Shown here: positions 8,484 to 17,470 of the stretch, one piece after another | Numbering within the stretch: the stretch's first letter is position 1 | How the letters are laid out: each line of letters opens with the position of its first letter | From: Pseudorhodoferax sp. Leaf274 | GTDB lineage: Bacteria > Pseudomonadota > Gammaproteobacteria > Burkholderiales > Burkholderiaceae_C | DNA: 64,000 nt | Assembly: GCF_001422445.1 (NCBI RefSeq) | Contig: NZ_LMNA01000027.1 | Span: 186,001 to 250,000 of the forward strand | Direction: 5' to 3' | The notes under the pieces: generated by a model | The model's input: only the letters and a program-made list of their open reading frames with translations | Told to the model about the DNA's origin: nothing | Databases searched by the model: none | Position numbers and translations under genes: made by a program

Positions 8484-9195
8484 TCAGCGCACCACACCCA
8501 GCAACTGGTCCAGCAGCGCCGGCTGCGCCCGCAATTGGGCCGCGCCCGCGCGGTGCACCACCGTGCCGCGGTCCAGCACGGCGGCGAGGTCGGAGATCGC
8601 GAGGATCGCCTGCGGATGCTGCTCGACGATGATGGCCGACAGGCCCTCCTCGCGCGTGATGCGGCGAATGGCGCGCAGCAGCTCCTCCACGATGATGGGC
8701 GCCAGGCCCTCCAGCGGCTCGTCCAGCAGCAAGAGGCGCGGATTCAGCACCAGCGCCCGGCCCACGGCCAGCATCTGCTGCTCGCCTCCGGACAGCTGCG
8801 TGCCCAGGTTGCCCTTGCGCTCGGCCAGGCGCGGGAACATCTCGTAGACACGCGCCGGCGTCCACTGCGGCGCGCCGCCGCGCCCGGGGCGCGCCACCGC
8901 CGTCAGGTTCTCGTGCACCGTGAGCGACTTGAAGATGTTGCGCTCCTGCGGCACCCAGCCGATGCCGGCCGCCGCGCGCTCGTGCGAGGGCAGCCGGTGC
9001 AACGCCACGTCGCCCAGGCGGATGCTGCCCGCGTGCTGCCGCGTGGCCCCGGCCAGCGTGTTCATGAGCGTGGTCTTGCCGGTGCCGTTGCGGCCCAGCA
9101 GCGCCAGCGTCTGGCCTTCGGGCAGCGCCAGGTCCACGCCCGTCAGCACCACGGCCTGGCCGTAGCCGGCACTGAGATCCTCGACTTGCAGCAGC

Positions 9196-9203
<8 letters not shown>
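8484..9203 (-). CDS. livF: Branched-chain-type ABC transporter ATP-binding protein LivF
   Basis: This 239-residue ATPase of the LivF subfamily is the second nucleotide-binding subunit of a Liv/HAAT importer. Walker A is GRNGTGKTT (about residue 38), the signature is LSGGEQQMLA, Walker B is LLLLDEPLEGLAP and the switch histidine is in IIVEQHP. The GYGQAVVLTGVDLALPEGQ opening is typical of LivF. Its ATG 9203 overlaps the end of livG by eight bases. It is the last gene of an operon running from 13183 that ends beside the toxin-antitoxin remnant. Neighbouring vanAB suggests an aromatic acid rather than an amino acid as substrate; that is inference. Confidence 0.95.
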
Positions 9204-9956
<753 letters not shown>

Positions 9957-9957
<1 letters not shown>

Positions 9958-10925
9958 CACGCGCCCCCCCGCTTGCCGAACCAGGTCCAGGGCCTGAGCA
10001 GCCGGTCGCGCCCGACCTGCACCAGCACCACGAGGAACAGGCCCAGCCAGAACGTCCAGTACTGCGGCGTGATGGAGGCCAGCACGTCGTACATGATCTT
10101 GAACACGATGGCGCCCGCCACGCCGCCGTACAGCCAGCCCGTGCCGCCCACGATCAGGATCAGCATCACGTCGGCCGAGCGGTGGAAGTCGAACACGTCC
10201 AGCGAGGCGAACCCGGTGGTCTGCGCCAGCAGCGCGCCCGAGGCGCCGGCCAGCGCGGCGGCGACGGTGTAGGCCGTGGCGATGCGCGCGTTGACGGGGA
10301 TGCCGATGGCGCCCGCGCGCAGCCGGTTGTCGCGGATGGCCTTGAAGCTCGCGCCCAATGGCGAGTGCACCAGCCGGCGCGCCAGCACGAAGCACAGCAG
10401 CAGCACCGTGAGCGAATACCAGGCCGCCGTCTGCCCGTACAGGTCGAACTCGAACCGGCCCAGCAGCGGGCCGATGACCACGCCCTGCAGGCCGTCGGCC
10501 CCGCCCGTCAGCCAGTCCAGCTTGTTGGCCAGCTCCAGCATGATGAGGCCCACGCCCAGCGTGACCATCAGCCGCGTGAGGTCGGTGCCGCGCATCACGG
10601 TCAGCGAGCCCACGGCGCCCAGCAGCGTCGCCGTGGCCACGCCGAAGGCCAGGCCCACCACCGGGTCGGGCATCACATGCTTGGCGAACAGCGCGGCCGC
10701 ATAGGCGCCCATGCCGAAGAAGGCCGCATGGCCCAGCGAGACGATGCCGGCATAGCCGAGCACCAGGTCGAGCGAGACCGCGAACAAGGCGACGATGGCG
10801 ATCTCGTTGACGATCAGCGCCTTGCTGGGCAGCAGCAGCGGCATGGCGAACGCCAGCAGCCACAGCACGGGCTCCCAGGGCCGCATGCGGCTGATGTCGA
10901 GCAGCGAACTGCGGGCGTCGCTCAT
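9957..10925 (-). CDS. livM: Branched-chain-type ABC transporter permease LivM
   Basis: A 322-residue inner-membrane permease with about nine hydrophobic segments. LivM features are LVLGYAGIVSLGHAAFFGMG and the cytoplasmic coupling loop SPLGASFKAIRDNRLRAGAI. GGTGWLYGGVAGA lies towards the C-terminus. The start ATG 10925 is separated from livH by an inserted hairpin element that carries a mini-ORF (10922-11038); livM now overlaps the mini-ORF's stop instead of livH's. Confidence 0.94.
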
Positions 10926-11040
10926 GCTTCCGCCTCCGTTTGGTTACCACGCATCGAAGGCAGCGCCGGTCGGCGGCCGAAGCCAGCCGCGCTGTTGTCG
11001 GTCCCCGCTGCGCGGGGCCCTTCGCCAGGTGCACTCATGC
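10921..11040. repeat. GC-rich hairpin element inserted at the livH/livM junction, flanked by 7-bp direct repeats
   Basis: CTCATGC occurs at 10921-10927 and again at 11034-11040, bracketing about 106 bases that have no counterpart in ordinary livHM operons. Inside is a hairpin, CCCCGC (11003-11008)/GCGGGG (11012-11017). Removing one copy plus the insert restores a simple ATGA overlap between livH stop and livM start. It looks like a small mobile or REP-like element that duplicated the junction. Confidence 0.65.
10922..11038 (-). other. Bridging mini-ORF (38 aa) between livH and livM
   Basis: This open frame begins at ATG 11038, overlapping the livH stop as ATGA. It ends at TGA 10924-10922, overlapping the livM ATG. 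It encodes 38 residues starting MSAPGEGPRAAGTDNSAAGF, with no recognisable domain. It coincides with the inserted hairpin element, so it is probably not a selected protein, but it would keep ribosomes moving across the insert. Confidence 0.4.
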
Positions 11041-11910
11041 CTTGCCTCCCTTGCGCACGAACAGGCCTTGCGGCCGCCAGATCAGGATCGCGATCATGAG
11101 GCTGTAGACGATGAAGGCCCCCATCTTGGGGATGTAGTACTTGCCCGCCACGTCGGCCACGCCCAGGAGCAGCGCGGCCAGCAGCGGCCCGGTGATGGAG
11201 GCCGTGCCGCCCACCGCCACGACGATCAAAAAGTACACCATGAACTTGAGCGGGAACTGCGGGTCCAGGCCCAGCACCTCGGCGCCCAGCGCGCCGCCCA
11301 GCCCCGCCAGGCCCGAGCCCACCGCGAAGGTGGCCAGGAACACGAAGTTGACGTTGATGCCCAGGCCGGCCGCCACGCGCTGGTCGTCCACGCTCGCGCG
11401 CAGCCGGCTGCCGAAGCGCGTGGACGACAGCACGTACTGCAGGGCCAGCGTGAGCAATGCGCACACCACGATGATGAACAGCCGGTAGTGGCCCATGCCC
11501 AGCGCGTACGCGCCGCTGCCGAACTCGCTGCGGCCCTTGAGCCACTCGGGCAGCTGCATGATCTGCTGTGTGGAGCCGATGAAGTAATCCACCGCCGCCA
11601 CGGCCATGAAGACCAGGCCGATGGAGAACAGCACCTGGTCCAGGTGCGGGCGCCGGTAGAGCGGGCGGTAGAGCGTGCGCTCCAGCACCGCGCCCAGCAG
11701 CGCCGGCACGAGGAAGGCCAGCGGCAGGCAGGCCAGGAAGGGCCAGCCCGCGCGCTGCATCAGCAGCACCGTGGTGTAGCCGCCCACCATGGCGAAGGCG
11801 CCGTGCGCGAGGTTGATGAAGTTCATCAGCCCCATGGTCACGGCCAGGCCCACGGCCAGGATGAACAGCAGCATGCCGTAGGCAATGCCGTCGAAGAGGA
11901 TGGTCAGCAT
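11035..11910 (-). CDS. livH: Branched-chain-type ABC transporter permease LivH
   Basis: This is a 291-residue permease with eight or so membrane segments. Family features are GIAYGMLLFILAVGLAVTMG at the N-terminus, MNFINLAHGAFAMVGGY, and the coupling loop STRFGSRLRASVDDQRVAAG. VAVGGTASITGPLLAALLLG lies near the end. It follows the binding-protein gene by 67 bases and precedes livM, from which it is separated by an inserted repeat element. Confidence 0.95.
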   Translation of the reverse strand: MLTILFDGIAYGMLLFILAVGLAVTMGLMNFINLAHGAFAMVGGYTTVLLMQRAGWPFLACLPLAFLVPALLGAVLERTLYRPLYRRPHLDQVLFSIGLVFMAVAAVDYFIGSTQQIMQLPEWLKGRSEFGSGAYALGMGHYRLFIIVVCALLTLALQYVLSSTRFGSRLRASVDDQRVAAGLGINVNFVFLATFAVGSGLAGLGGALGAEVLGLDPQFPLKFMVYFLIVVAVGGTASITGPLLAALLLGVADVAGKYYIPKMGAFIVYSLMIAILIWRPQGLFVRKGGKA

Positions 11911-11977
11911 GGAGTGCGAGGAAAGGGATGGCAGCGCGCCCGGCGGGCCGCCATCCGGGGCCTTCAGGCGCGGCCGT

Positions 11978-13183
11978 TCACTTGGTCTTGCCGGGGTCCT
12001 TGACGTCCTTGATCACGTCGAACTCCACGTTCCAGAGCTGGCCGTCCTTCTTCTCGACCTTGCGCAGGTAGATGTCCTGCACGATGTCGCGCGTCTGCGC
12101 GTCGATGTAGATCTTGCCGCGCGGGCTCTCGAAGATCTGGCCTTTCATGGCCGCGACCAGGGCCTCGCCGCCGCCGGCGCCCTTGGTGGACCTGAGCGCC
12201 TCGTAGATCACGCGCATGCCGTCGTAGCCACCCACGGCCATGAAGTTGGGCCGCAGGTTCTTGTTGGCCTTCTGGAACGCGTCGACGAACTTCCTGTTGA
12301 GCTCGGACGGGTGCGCGGCCGAGTAGTGGTGCGAGGTGACCACGCCCAGGGCCGCGTCGCCCATGTCGTTGAGCTGGTCGTCGTCGGTCACGTCGCCCGT
12401 GCCGATCAGGCGGATGCCGGCCTTGTCCATGCCGCGCTCCGTGAACTGCTTCATGACGGCCGCGCCCGCGCCGGAGGGCACGAACACGAACAGCGCATCG
12501 GGCTTGAGGTCGCGCACCTTCTGCAGGAAGGGCGCGAAATCGGGGTTGCGCATGGGCACGCGCAGCGCCTCGATCACCTTGCCGCCGTTGTTGACCATGC
12601 GCGCGTTGAAGTACTTCTCGGCGTCGATGCCCGGGCCGTAGTCCGAGACCAGCGAGACCACGGTCTTGATGTTGTTCTTCGGCGCCCAGTCGGCCAGCGC
12701 GACCGAGGCCTGCGGCAGCGTGAAGCTGGTGCGCACCACGAAGGGCGAGGCCTCGGTGATGCTGGAGGTGGCGGCCGCCATCACCACCAGCGGCGTCTTC
12801 GATTGCGTGGCCAGCGGCGCCACGGCCAGCGCCGAGGGCGTGATGCCCATGCCCGCCAGCACGTTGACCTTGTCGCCCACGATCAACTCCTGCGCCAGGC
12901 GGCGTGTCTGGTCGGGCAGGCTGGTGTCGTCCTTGACGATCAGCTGCACCTTCCTGCCGGCCACGGTGTCGCCGTTCTGCGCCATGTACAGGCGCGCGGC
13001 GGCCTCGATCTGCCGCCCCGTGGTGGCCTGTTGCCCGGTCATGGGCAGGATCAGGCCGATCTTGAACACGTTGTCCTGGGCTTGGGCCGGCGCGGCGGCC
13101 AGGCCGGCCAGCGCAGCCGCGGCGGCCACGGTCAGCGCCGTGCCGAATGTCAGCGCCGTTCGGCGGGTCGTGGGTGCTTGCAT
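11978..13183 (-). CDS. Liv-type ABC transporter substrate-binding protein
   Basis: This 401-residue periplasmic protein has the type I (Leu/Ile/Val-binding) fold. The signal peptide has a long Ala-rich core and ends PAQAQD; the mature part starts NVFKIGLILPMTGQQ. Ligand-pocket family segments such as LAGMGITPSALAVAPLA and VVSLVSDYGPGIDAEKYF are visible. An AAGGAG ribosome site precedes ATG 13183. It is the first gene of the liv operon and lies 71 bases downstream of the co-directional GntR gene. Because the cluster is next to vanAB, vanillate or a related aromatic acid is a reasonable ligand guess; nothing in the sequence proves it. Confidence 0.92.
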   Translation of the reverse strand: MQAPTTRRTALTFGTALTVAAAAALAGLAAAPAQAQDNVFKIGLILPMTGQQATTGRQIEAAARLYMAQNGDTVAGRKVQLIVKDDTSLPDQTRRLAQELIVGDKVNVLAGMGITPSALAVAPLATQSKTPLVVMAAATSSITEASPFVVRTSFTLPQASVALADWAPKNNIKTVVSLVSDYGPGIDAEKYFNARMVNNGGKVIEALRVPMRNPDFAPFLQKVRDLKPDALFVFVPSGAGAAVMKQFTERGMDKAGIRLIGTGDVTDDDQLNDMGDAALGVVTSHHYSAAHPSELNRKFVDAFQKANKNLRPNFMAVGGYDGMRVIYEALRSTKGAGGGEALVAAMKGQIFESPRGKIYIDAQTRDIVQDIYLRKVEKKDGQLWNVEFDVIKDVKDPGKTK

Positions 13184-13254
13184 GTCATCTCCTTCATTGG
13201 TCTGGTAATCGAACGGGTTCGTGGCCGCTTTTGGTCGCGCATTGTGCGATAGCT

Positions 13255-14097
13255 TCAGCGTGCGCTGGCGTCCTTGCGGGGCCGGCCGCGCCGGCGCGGC
13301 GCGTCCGGTGCCGGCGCGGGCTCCGGCGACTCGGCCTCGGGCACCACCAGCCGCACCCCCGGCGCGCGGCCCGGCATGGGGGCGGCCATGGCCTCGCGCA
13401 GGTTGCGCTGGGCAATGCGCGCGTGCTCGCGCAGGATGGCTTCGGCGCGTGCGCTCTCGCGCCGTGCGATGGCTTCCAGCACCTGGCGGTGCTGGTCCTG
13501 CGCCACGATGAGCATGTCGCGCGCCTGCGGCGCATGGGCCTGCTGCACGACGAAGGCCGAGGGCGATGCGAACGGCAGGCGCAGCACGCGCTCGAGCTCG
13601 CGCGCCACCACCTCGCTGCCGGCCATGCCGTGCAGCAGGTGGTGGAAGCGCTCGTTCGCGGCCACGTAGCGCTGCCAGTGGGCGTCGTCCAGCGCGCTGT
13701 GGCGCAGCACGGCGTCGATCTCGTCCAGCGCTGCATCGGCCAGCGCCAGCATCTCGGCCGGCACGCCGCGCTCGGCCGCCAGCCGGGCCGCCAGGCCCTC
13801 CAGCGTGCCGCGCAGCTCGATCGCGTCGGCCACCTCACGCTCGGAAAACACGCGCACGGCGTAGCCGCCGCCGGGCAGCGCCTGCAGCAGGCCTTCCTGT
13901 TCGAGCCGCAGCAGCGCGGCGCGGATGGGCGTGCGCGACACGCCGATGCGTTCCACCAGCGCCACCTCGGCGATGCGCGTGCCGGGCGCCAGCGCACCGC
14001 CCAGGATCAGCTCGCGCAGGCGCAGCTGGGCGCGCAGCGACTGCGATCCGCCGGCGTCGTCTGCTTCCCGGCTTTCGGCGTCTATGTATACATTCAT
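13255..14097 (-). CDS. vanR: GntR-family (FCD) transcriptional regulator, probable VanR
   Basis: A 280-residue GntR regulator. The N-terminal winged helix-turn-helix includes LILGGALAPGTRIAEVALVE and VSRTPIRAALLRLEQEGLL; a C-terminal FCD effector domain follows (LRGTLEGLAARLAAERG, then ANERFHHLLHGMAG). The C-terminal tail after residue 245 is proline- and arginine-rich and low in complexity. It is divergent from vanA with 91 bases between, as vanR genes often are. A GTATAC palindrome lies inside its own first codons and another overlaps the vanA promoter, suggesting autoregulation and repression of vanAB relieved by vanillate. Confidence 0.85.
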   Translation of the reverse strand: MNVYIDAESREADDAGGSQSLRAQLRLRELILGGALAPGTRIAEVALVERIGVSRTPIRAALLRLEQEGLLQALPGGGYAVRVFSEREVADAIELRGTLEGLAARLAAERGVPAEMLALADAALDEIDAVLRHSALDDAHWQRYVAANERFHHLLHGMAGSEVVARELERVLRLPFASPSAFVVQQAHAPQARDMLIVAQDQHRQVLEAIARRESARAEAILREHARIAQRNLREAMAAPMPGRAPGVRLVVPEAESPEPAPAPDAPRRRGRPRKDASAR

Positions 14098-14160
14098 CCG
14101 AGTAATTCGCTAAGAATGGCTTATTTTGAAGCAACATTGCGTCTTGCGGTATACATTACA
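14084..14160. promoter_or_regulatory. vanA promoter with two GTATAC operator-like sites
   Basis: ATGTATACAT (14084-14093) is a perfect palindrome inside codons 2 to 5 of the GntR gene. A second GTATAC core lies at 14149-14154. A possible promoter for vanA is TTGAAG (14126-14131), 18 bases, then TATACA (14150-14155), so the second site sits on the -10 element, where a bound GntR protein would block transcription. Confidence 0.55.
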
Positions 14161-14188
14161 ACCCTAATTTCAACCCCACGGAGACCGC

Positions 14189-15244
14189 ATGTTCCCGCGC
14201 AACACCTGGTACGTCGCCTGCACGCCCGACGAGATCGACGCCAAACCCCTGGGCCGCCAGATCTGCGGCGAGCACATCGTGTTCTACCGCGGCGCCGACG
14301 GCCAGGTCGCCGCGCTGGAGGACTTCTGCCCGCACCGCGGCGCCAGGCTGTCGCTGGGCAGCGTCTGCGAAGGCCAGCTGGTCTGCGGCTACCACGGCCT
14401 GGTGATGGGCTGCGACGGCAAGACCGTCTCCATGCCCGGCCAGCGCACGGCGGGTTTTCCGAAGATCCGCAACTTCCCCGTGGTCGAGCGCCACGGCTTC
14501 ATCTGGGTCTGGCCCGGCGATGCCGCGCTGGCCGACCCAGCCGCCATCCACCACCTGGAATGGGCCAACAGCCCCGACTGGGCCTACGGCGGCGGCCTGT
14601 ACCACATCCAGGCGGACTACCGGCTCATGGTCGACAACCTGATGGACCTCACGCACGAGACCTACGTGCACGCCACCAGCATCGGCCAGAAGGAGATCGA
14701 CGAGACGCCGGTGACCACCAAGGTCGAGGGCGGCCAGGTCGTCACCAGCCGTTTCATGGAGAACGTGATGGCCCCGCCCTTCTGGCGCGCCAACCTGCGC
14801 GGCAACCATCTGCCCGACGACCAGCCGGTGGACCGCTGGCAGGTGTGCCGTTTCACGCCGCCCAGCCACATCATGATCGAGGTGGGCGTGGCGCTGGCGG
14901 GCCAGGGCGGCTACCACGCGCCGGCGGAGCAGAAGGTCTACAGCATCGTGGTGGACTTCATCACGCCCGAGACCGAGACCTCGCACTGGTACTTCTGGGG
15001 CATGGCGCGCAACTTCAACGTGAAGGACAAGGCGCTCACCGCGCAGATCCGCGAAGGCCAGGCCAAGGTGTTCGCCGAAGACATGGCCGTGCTGGAGGCG
15101 CAGCAGCGCAACCTGCTGCTGCACCCGTCGCGCCGCCTGCTGCTGCTCAACATCGACGCGGGCGGCGTGCAGTCGCGCAAGCTGCTGGACAAGATGATGG
15201 CGGCCGAGCAGGCCGCAACGGCGCCGCAGGCGCAGGCGGCCTGA
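14189..15244 (+). CDS. vanA: Vanillate O-demethylase oxygenase subunit (Rieske, VanA-type)
   Basis: This 351-residue Rieske non-haem iron oxygenase of the VanA subfamily demethylates vanillate to protocatechuate plus formaldehyde, with electrons from VanB. The Rieske [2Fe-2S] ligands are Cys47 and His49 (CPHRGA) and Cys66 and His69 (CGYHGL). The mononuclear iron site is DLTHETYVH, giving Asp153, His156 and His161. The opening MFPRNTWYVAC is typical of VanA. A CACGGAGACCGC ribosome region precedes ATG 14189. Protocatechuate made here would feed the 4,5-cleavage route whose last steps are encoded at 1717-3462. Related demethylases for other methoxy- or alkoxybenzoates cannot be excluded. Confidence 0.9.
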   Translation: MFPRNTWYVACTPDEIDAKPLGRQICGEHIVFYRGADGQVAALEDFCPHRGARLSLGSVCEGQLVCGYHGLVMGCDGKTVSMPGQRTAGFPKIRNFPVVERHGFIWVWPGDAALADPAAIHHLEWANSPDWAYGGGLYHIQADYRLMVDNLMDLTHETYVHATSIGQKEIDETPVTTKVEGGQVVTSRFMENVMAPPFWRANLRGNHLPDDQPVDRWQVCRFTPPSHIMIEVGVALAGQGGYHAPAEQKVYSIVVDFITPETETSHWYFWGMARNFNVKDKALTAQIREGQAKVFAEDMAVLEAQQRNLLLHPSRRLLLLNIDAGGVQSRKLLDKMMAAEQAATAPQAQAA

Positions 15245-15339
15245 CATGAAACTGCCCCCACGCTTCCCCGCTTCGCGCGGTCCGCTGCCCCCCGAGGGGG
15301 TGCGTCAGTGCCTTCGGGCGGCCGGGCGACACTGACATG
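15241..15339. repeat. GC-rich hairpin element inserted at the vanA/vanB junction, flanked by 8-bp direct repeats
   Basis: CTGACATG occurs at 15241-15248 and at 15332-15339, bracketing 83 bases. Inside are a CCCCC-GA-GGGGG hairpin (15289-15300) and arms TCAGTG (15305-15310)/CACTGA (15330-15335). Sequences of this composition recur between genes in comamonad genomes, from general knowledge. Without the insert, the vanA TGA would lie one base before the vanB ATG, so the element appears to have landed in the stop/start junction and duplicated it. Confidence 0.7.
15246..15335 (+). other. Bridging mini-ORF (29 aa) between vanA and vanB
   Basis: ATG 15246 lies one base after the vanA TGA, and the frame ends at TGA 15333-15335, one base before the vanB ATG. 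The 29-residue product (MKLPPRFPASRGPL onward) is Arg/Pro-rich without a known domain. It coincides exactly with the inserted repeat, so a protein role is doubtful; a translational coupling role is possible. Confidence 0.4.
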
Positions 15340-16302
15340 GAGCAGCTCACCGTCAAGGTCCTGCGCAAGACGCAGGAGGCGCAGGACATCGCCAGCTTCG
15401 AGCTCGCCCGCATGGACGGCGGCCCGCTGCCGGCCTTCAGCGCGGGTTCGCACATCGACGTGCAGGTGCCTGACGCCCAGGGCGGCACCACGCGCCAGTA
15501 CTCGCTGTGCAACGACGACCAGGAGTCGACGCACTACCGCATCGCCGTGCTGCGCGACGCGGCCTCGCGCGGCGGCTCGGCCGGCATGCACGACGCCGTG
15601 CACGAGGGCGACGTGCTCACCATCAGCACGCCGCGCAACCACTTCCCGTTGGTGCGCGCCGAGCGCACGCTGCTCCTGGCCGGCGGCATCGGCGTGACGC
15701 CGCTGCTTTGCATGGCGCAGCGCCTGGCCCTGCTCGCCGCCGACTTCGAGCTCCATTACTGCGCGCGCTCTGCCGAGCGCACGGCCTTCCGCGCCGAGAT
15801 CGCGGCCGCGCCCTGGTCGCAGCGCGTGCACTTCCACTTCGACGACGGCGACGCCGCGCAGAAGCTCGACGCCGCACGCCTGCTGGCCACGCCGGCCGCC
15901 GGCACCCATGTCTACGTCTGCGGCCCCACCGGCTTCATCGACCACGTGGTCGGCACCGCCCAGGCGCAGGGCTGGGACAAGGCCAACATCCACCTCGAGT
16001 ACTTCGGCGCCGCGCCGCAGGACACCAGCGGCGACGGCAGCTTCGAGGTGCGCATCGCCAGCAGCGGCCAGAGCATCACCGTGGCCAAGGACCAGAGCGT
16101 GGTGCAGGCCCTGCTCGCCCACGGCATCGAGGTCATGACCTCGTGCGAGCAAGGCGTCTGCGGCACCTGCATCACGCGCGTTCTGGAGGGCGAGTGCGAC
16201 CACCGCGATTTGTACTTCAGCGACGAGGAGAAGGCCGCGAACGACCAGTTCACACCCTGCTGCTCGCGGGCGAAGAGCGCGGTGCTGGTGCTGGACCTGT
16301 AG
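15337..16302 (+). CDS. vanB: Vanillate O-demethylase reductase subunit (PDR/VanB family)
   Basis: This 321-residue phthalate dioxygenase reductase-type protein passes electrons from NADH through FMN and a plant-type [2Fe-2S] cluster to VanA. Domains in order are a flavin-binding barrel with RQYSLCND (about residue 52), an NAD-binding domain opening LLLAGGIGVTPLL and containing VYVCGPTGFI, and a C-terminal ferredoxin domain with Cys ligands in SCEQGVCGTC plus a Cys in TPCCSR. It follows vanA after an inserted repeat. It is convergent with the AraC gene, only six bases apart. Confidence 0.93.
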   Translation: MEQLTVKVLRKTQEAQDIASFELARMDGGPLPAFSAGSHIDVQVPDAQGGTTRQYSLCNDDQESTHYRIAVLRDAASRGGSAGMHDAVHEGDVLTISTPRNHFPLVRAERTLLLAGGIGVTPLLCMAQRLALLAADFELHYCARSAERTAFRAEIAAAPWSQRVHFHFDDGDAAQKLDAARLLATPAAGTHVYVCGPTGFIDHVVGTAQAQGWDKANIHLEYFGAAPQDTSGDGSFEVRIASSGQSITVAKDQSVVQALLAHGIEVMTSCEQGVCGTCITRVLEGECDHRDLYFSDEEKAANDQFTPCCSRAKSAVLVLDL

Positions 16303-16308
16303 CGCGCC

Positions 16309-17301
16309 TCAACCGCGCAGCGTGGCCGACGGCGATTCGCCGAAGCGCTGTGCGTAGGCCTGCGCGAAGCGGCCCAGGTGCGTGAACCCGCAGTCCAGCG
16401 CCACCGTGGCCACGGTGGTGCCGGCCTGCGGCTCGCGCAGCCGCCGGTGCGCCACATCCAGCCGCAACTCGCGCAGGTACTGCATGGGGCTGCAGTCGCG
16501 CGCCTGCTGGAAAGCCTCCTGCAGCGTGCGCACCGGCACGCCGGCCGCTTCGGCGATGTCGGCCATGCGCAGCGGTGCGTCGGCGTGCTCGCGCATGTAG
16601 GCTTCGGCCCGGCGCACGCAGGCGCGGCCGCCTTGCCCTGCACGCAGCATGGGCGCAGCCGCCACCTCGGTCCACGGCTGGCCCGCCAGCAGCAGCTGCA
16701 CCAGCAGCCGCTCCATCTCCAGCGCCACCAGCGGGTGCGCATGTACGGCCGCCAGCATGGGTTCGGCGTTGAGCAGCAAGTGCAGCTGCTGCAGCCAGGC
16801 CTGCAGCGCGGGGCGGCGCAGGTCGAAGGCGGTGTCGAAGCGGATCGGCCGGCCGGCGTGCGCCTCCAGCATGCGGCGGTCCAGCCGCAGCACCAGCTGC
16901 TCGGCATCGGCCGACAGCGCGGCCACGAAGCGCTCGCCGGGTGCGCAGGCCATGCCCTGCAGCCCGTGCGTCTGCAGCGCCTGGCCGCCCACCAGCGTGT
17001 CGGCCCGGCCGCGCAGGCAGAACATCAGCAGGTGGTAGTCCTCCACATGCTCCACGTCCACGCGCATGGCCTCGCCGAAGGCGATGGTGCCGATGCCGAT
17101 GCCGCCCACGCAAAGGTAGTCCATGTGGGCACGGCCGCCATGGGCACGCGCGATGGGCTGCAGGCCGTGCGGCTGCATCACGCGCGAGATGCGCTCGCGC
17201 GTGTCCTCCAGGTCACTGGATTCGAACAGGCGGCGCGCGCGCAGCAGCGCAGGCTCGAACCCGGAAGGCGTGGCTGGACGGAAGGTCTGGCTGGGCAACA
17301 C
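16309..17301 (-). CDS. AraC/XylS-family transcriptional regulator (AndR-like)
   Basis: A 330-residue regulator. The N-terminal half is an AraC-like ligand-binding domain (HLLMFCLRGRADTLVGG). The C-terminal two helix-turn-helix units include LRMADIAEAAGVPVRTLQEA and VATVALDCGFTHLGRFAQAY. I chose GTG 17301 because family homology begins around there; the frame stays open upstream to 17517 but that part is low-complexity. It is divergent from a ring-hydroxylating oxygenase operon, the layout known for AndR and the anthranilate dioxygenase genes of Burkholderia cepacia. Two direct repeats resembling XylS sites lie between them. Confidence 0.85.
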   Translation of the reverse strand: MLPSQTFRPATPSGFEPALLRARRLFESSDLEDTRERISRVMQPHGLQPIARAHGGRAHMDYLCVGGIGIGTIAFGEAMRVDVEHVEDYHLLMFCLRGRADTLVGGQALQTHGLQGMACAPGERFVAALSADAEQLVLRLDRRMLEAHAGRPIRFDTAFDLRRPALQAWLQQLHLLLNAEPMLAAVHAHPLVALEMERLLVQLLLAGQPWTEVAAAPMLRAGQGGRACVRRAEAYMREHADAPLRMADIAEAAGVPVRTLQEAFQQARDCSPMQYLRELRLDVAHRRLREPQAGTTVATVALDCGFTHLGRFAQAYAQRFGESPSATLRG

Positions 17302-17351
17302 GGCTTGGTCCGGCGCAAGAAGCGCGCCAGGGCGCCGTGGCCGCAGACGGC

Positions 17352-17398
17352 TGCGCAAAACGGACAGCGGCCGCCTGCCGGCGCGCAAAGCGGATAGC
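17352..17398. promoter_or_regulatory. Pair of XylS/AraC-type direct repeats upstream of the oxygenase operon
   Basis: GCGCAAAACGGACAGC (17353-17368) and GCGCAAAGCGGATAGC (17383-17398) match at 14 of 16 positions and start 30 bases apart, about three helical turns, on the same face of DNA. Each resembles the TGCA-N6-GGNTA half site described for XylS. They are placed to be bound by the divergent AraC regulator upstream of the oxygenase promoter. Confidence 0.65.
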
Positions 17399-17470
17399 CA
17401 GCGCCCCCTGGGTCTTCCAAGATTGGCCCCACTCGCCGCCCCGGCGCGGCGCATGCCACGAGGACCCACC

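Noticed and set aside
15246-15335. The vanA-vanB mini-ORF as a small functional subunit
   Set aside because: It corresponds exactly to a repeat element flanked by direct repeats and has no conserved motif.
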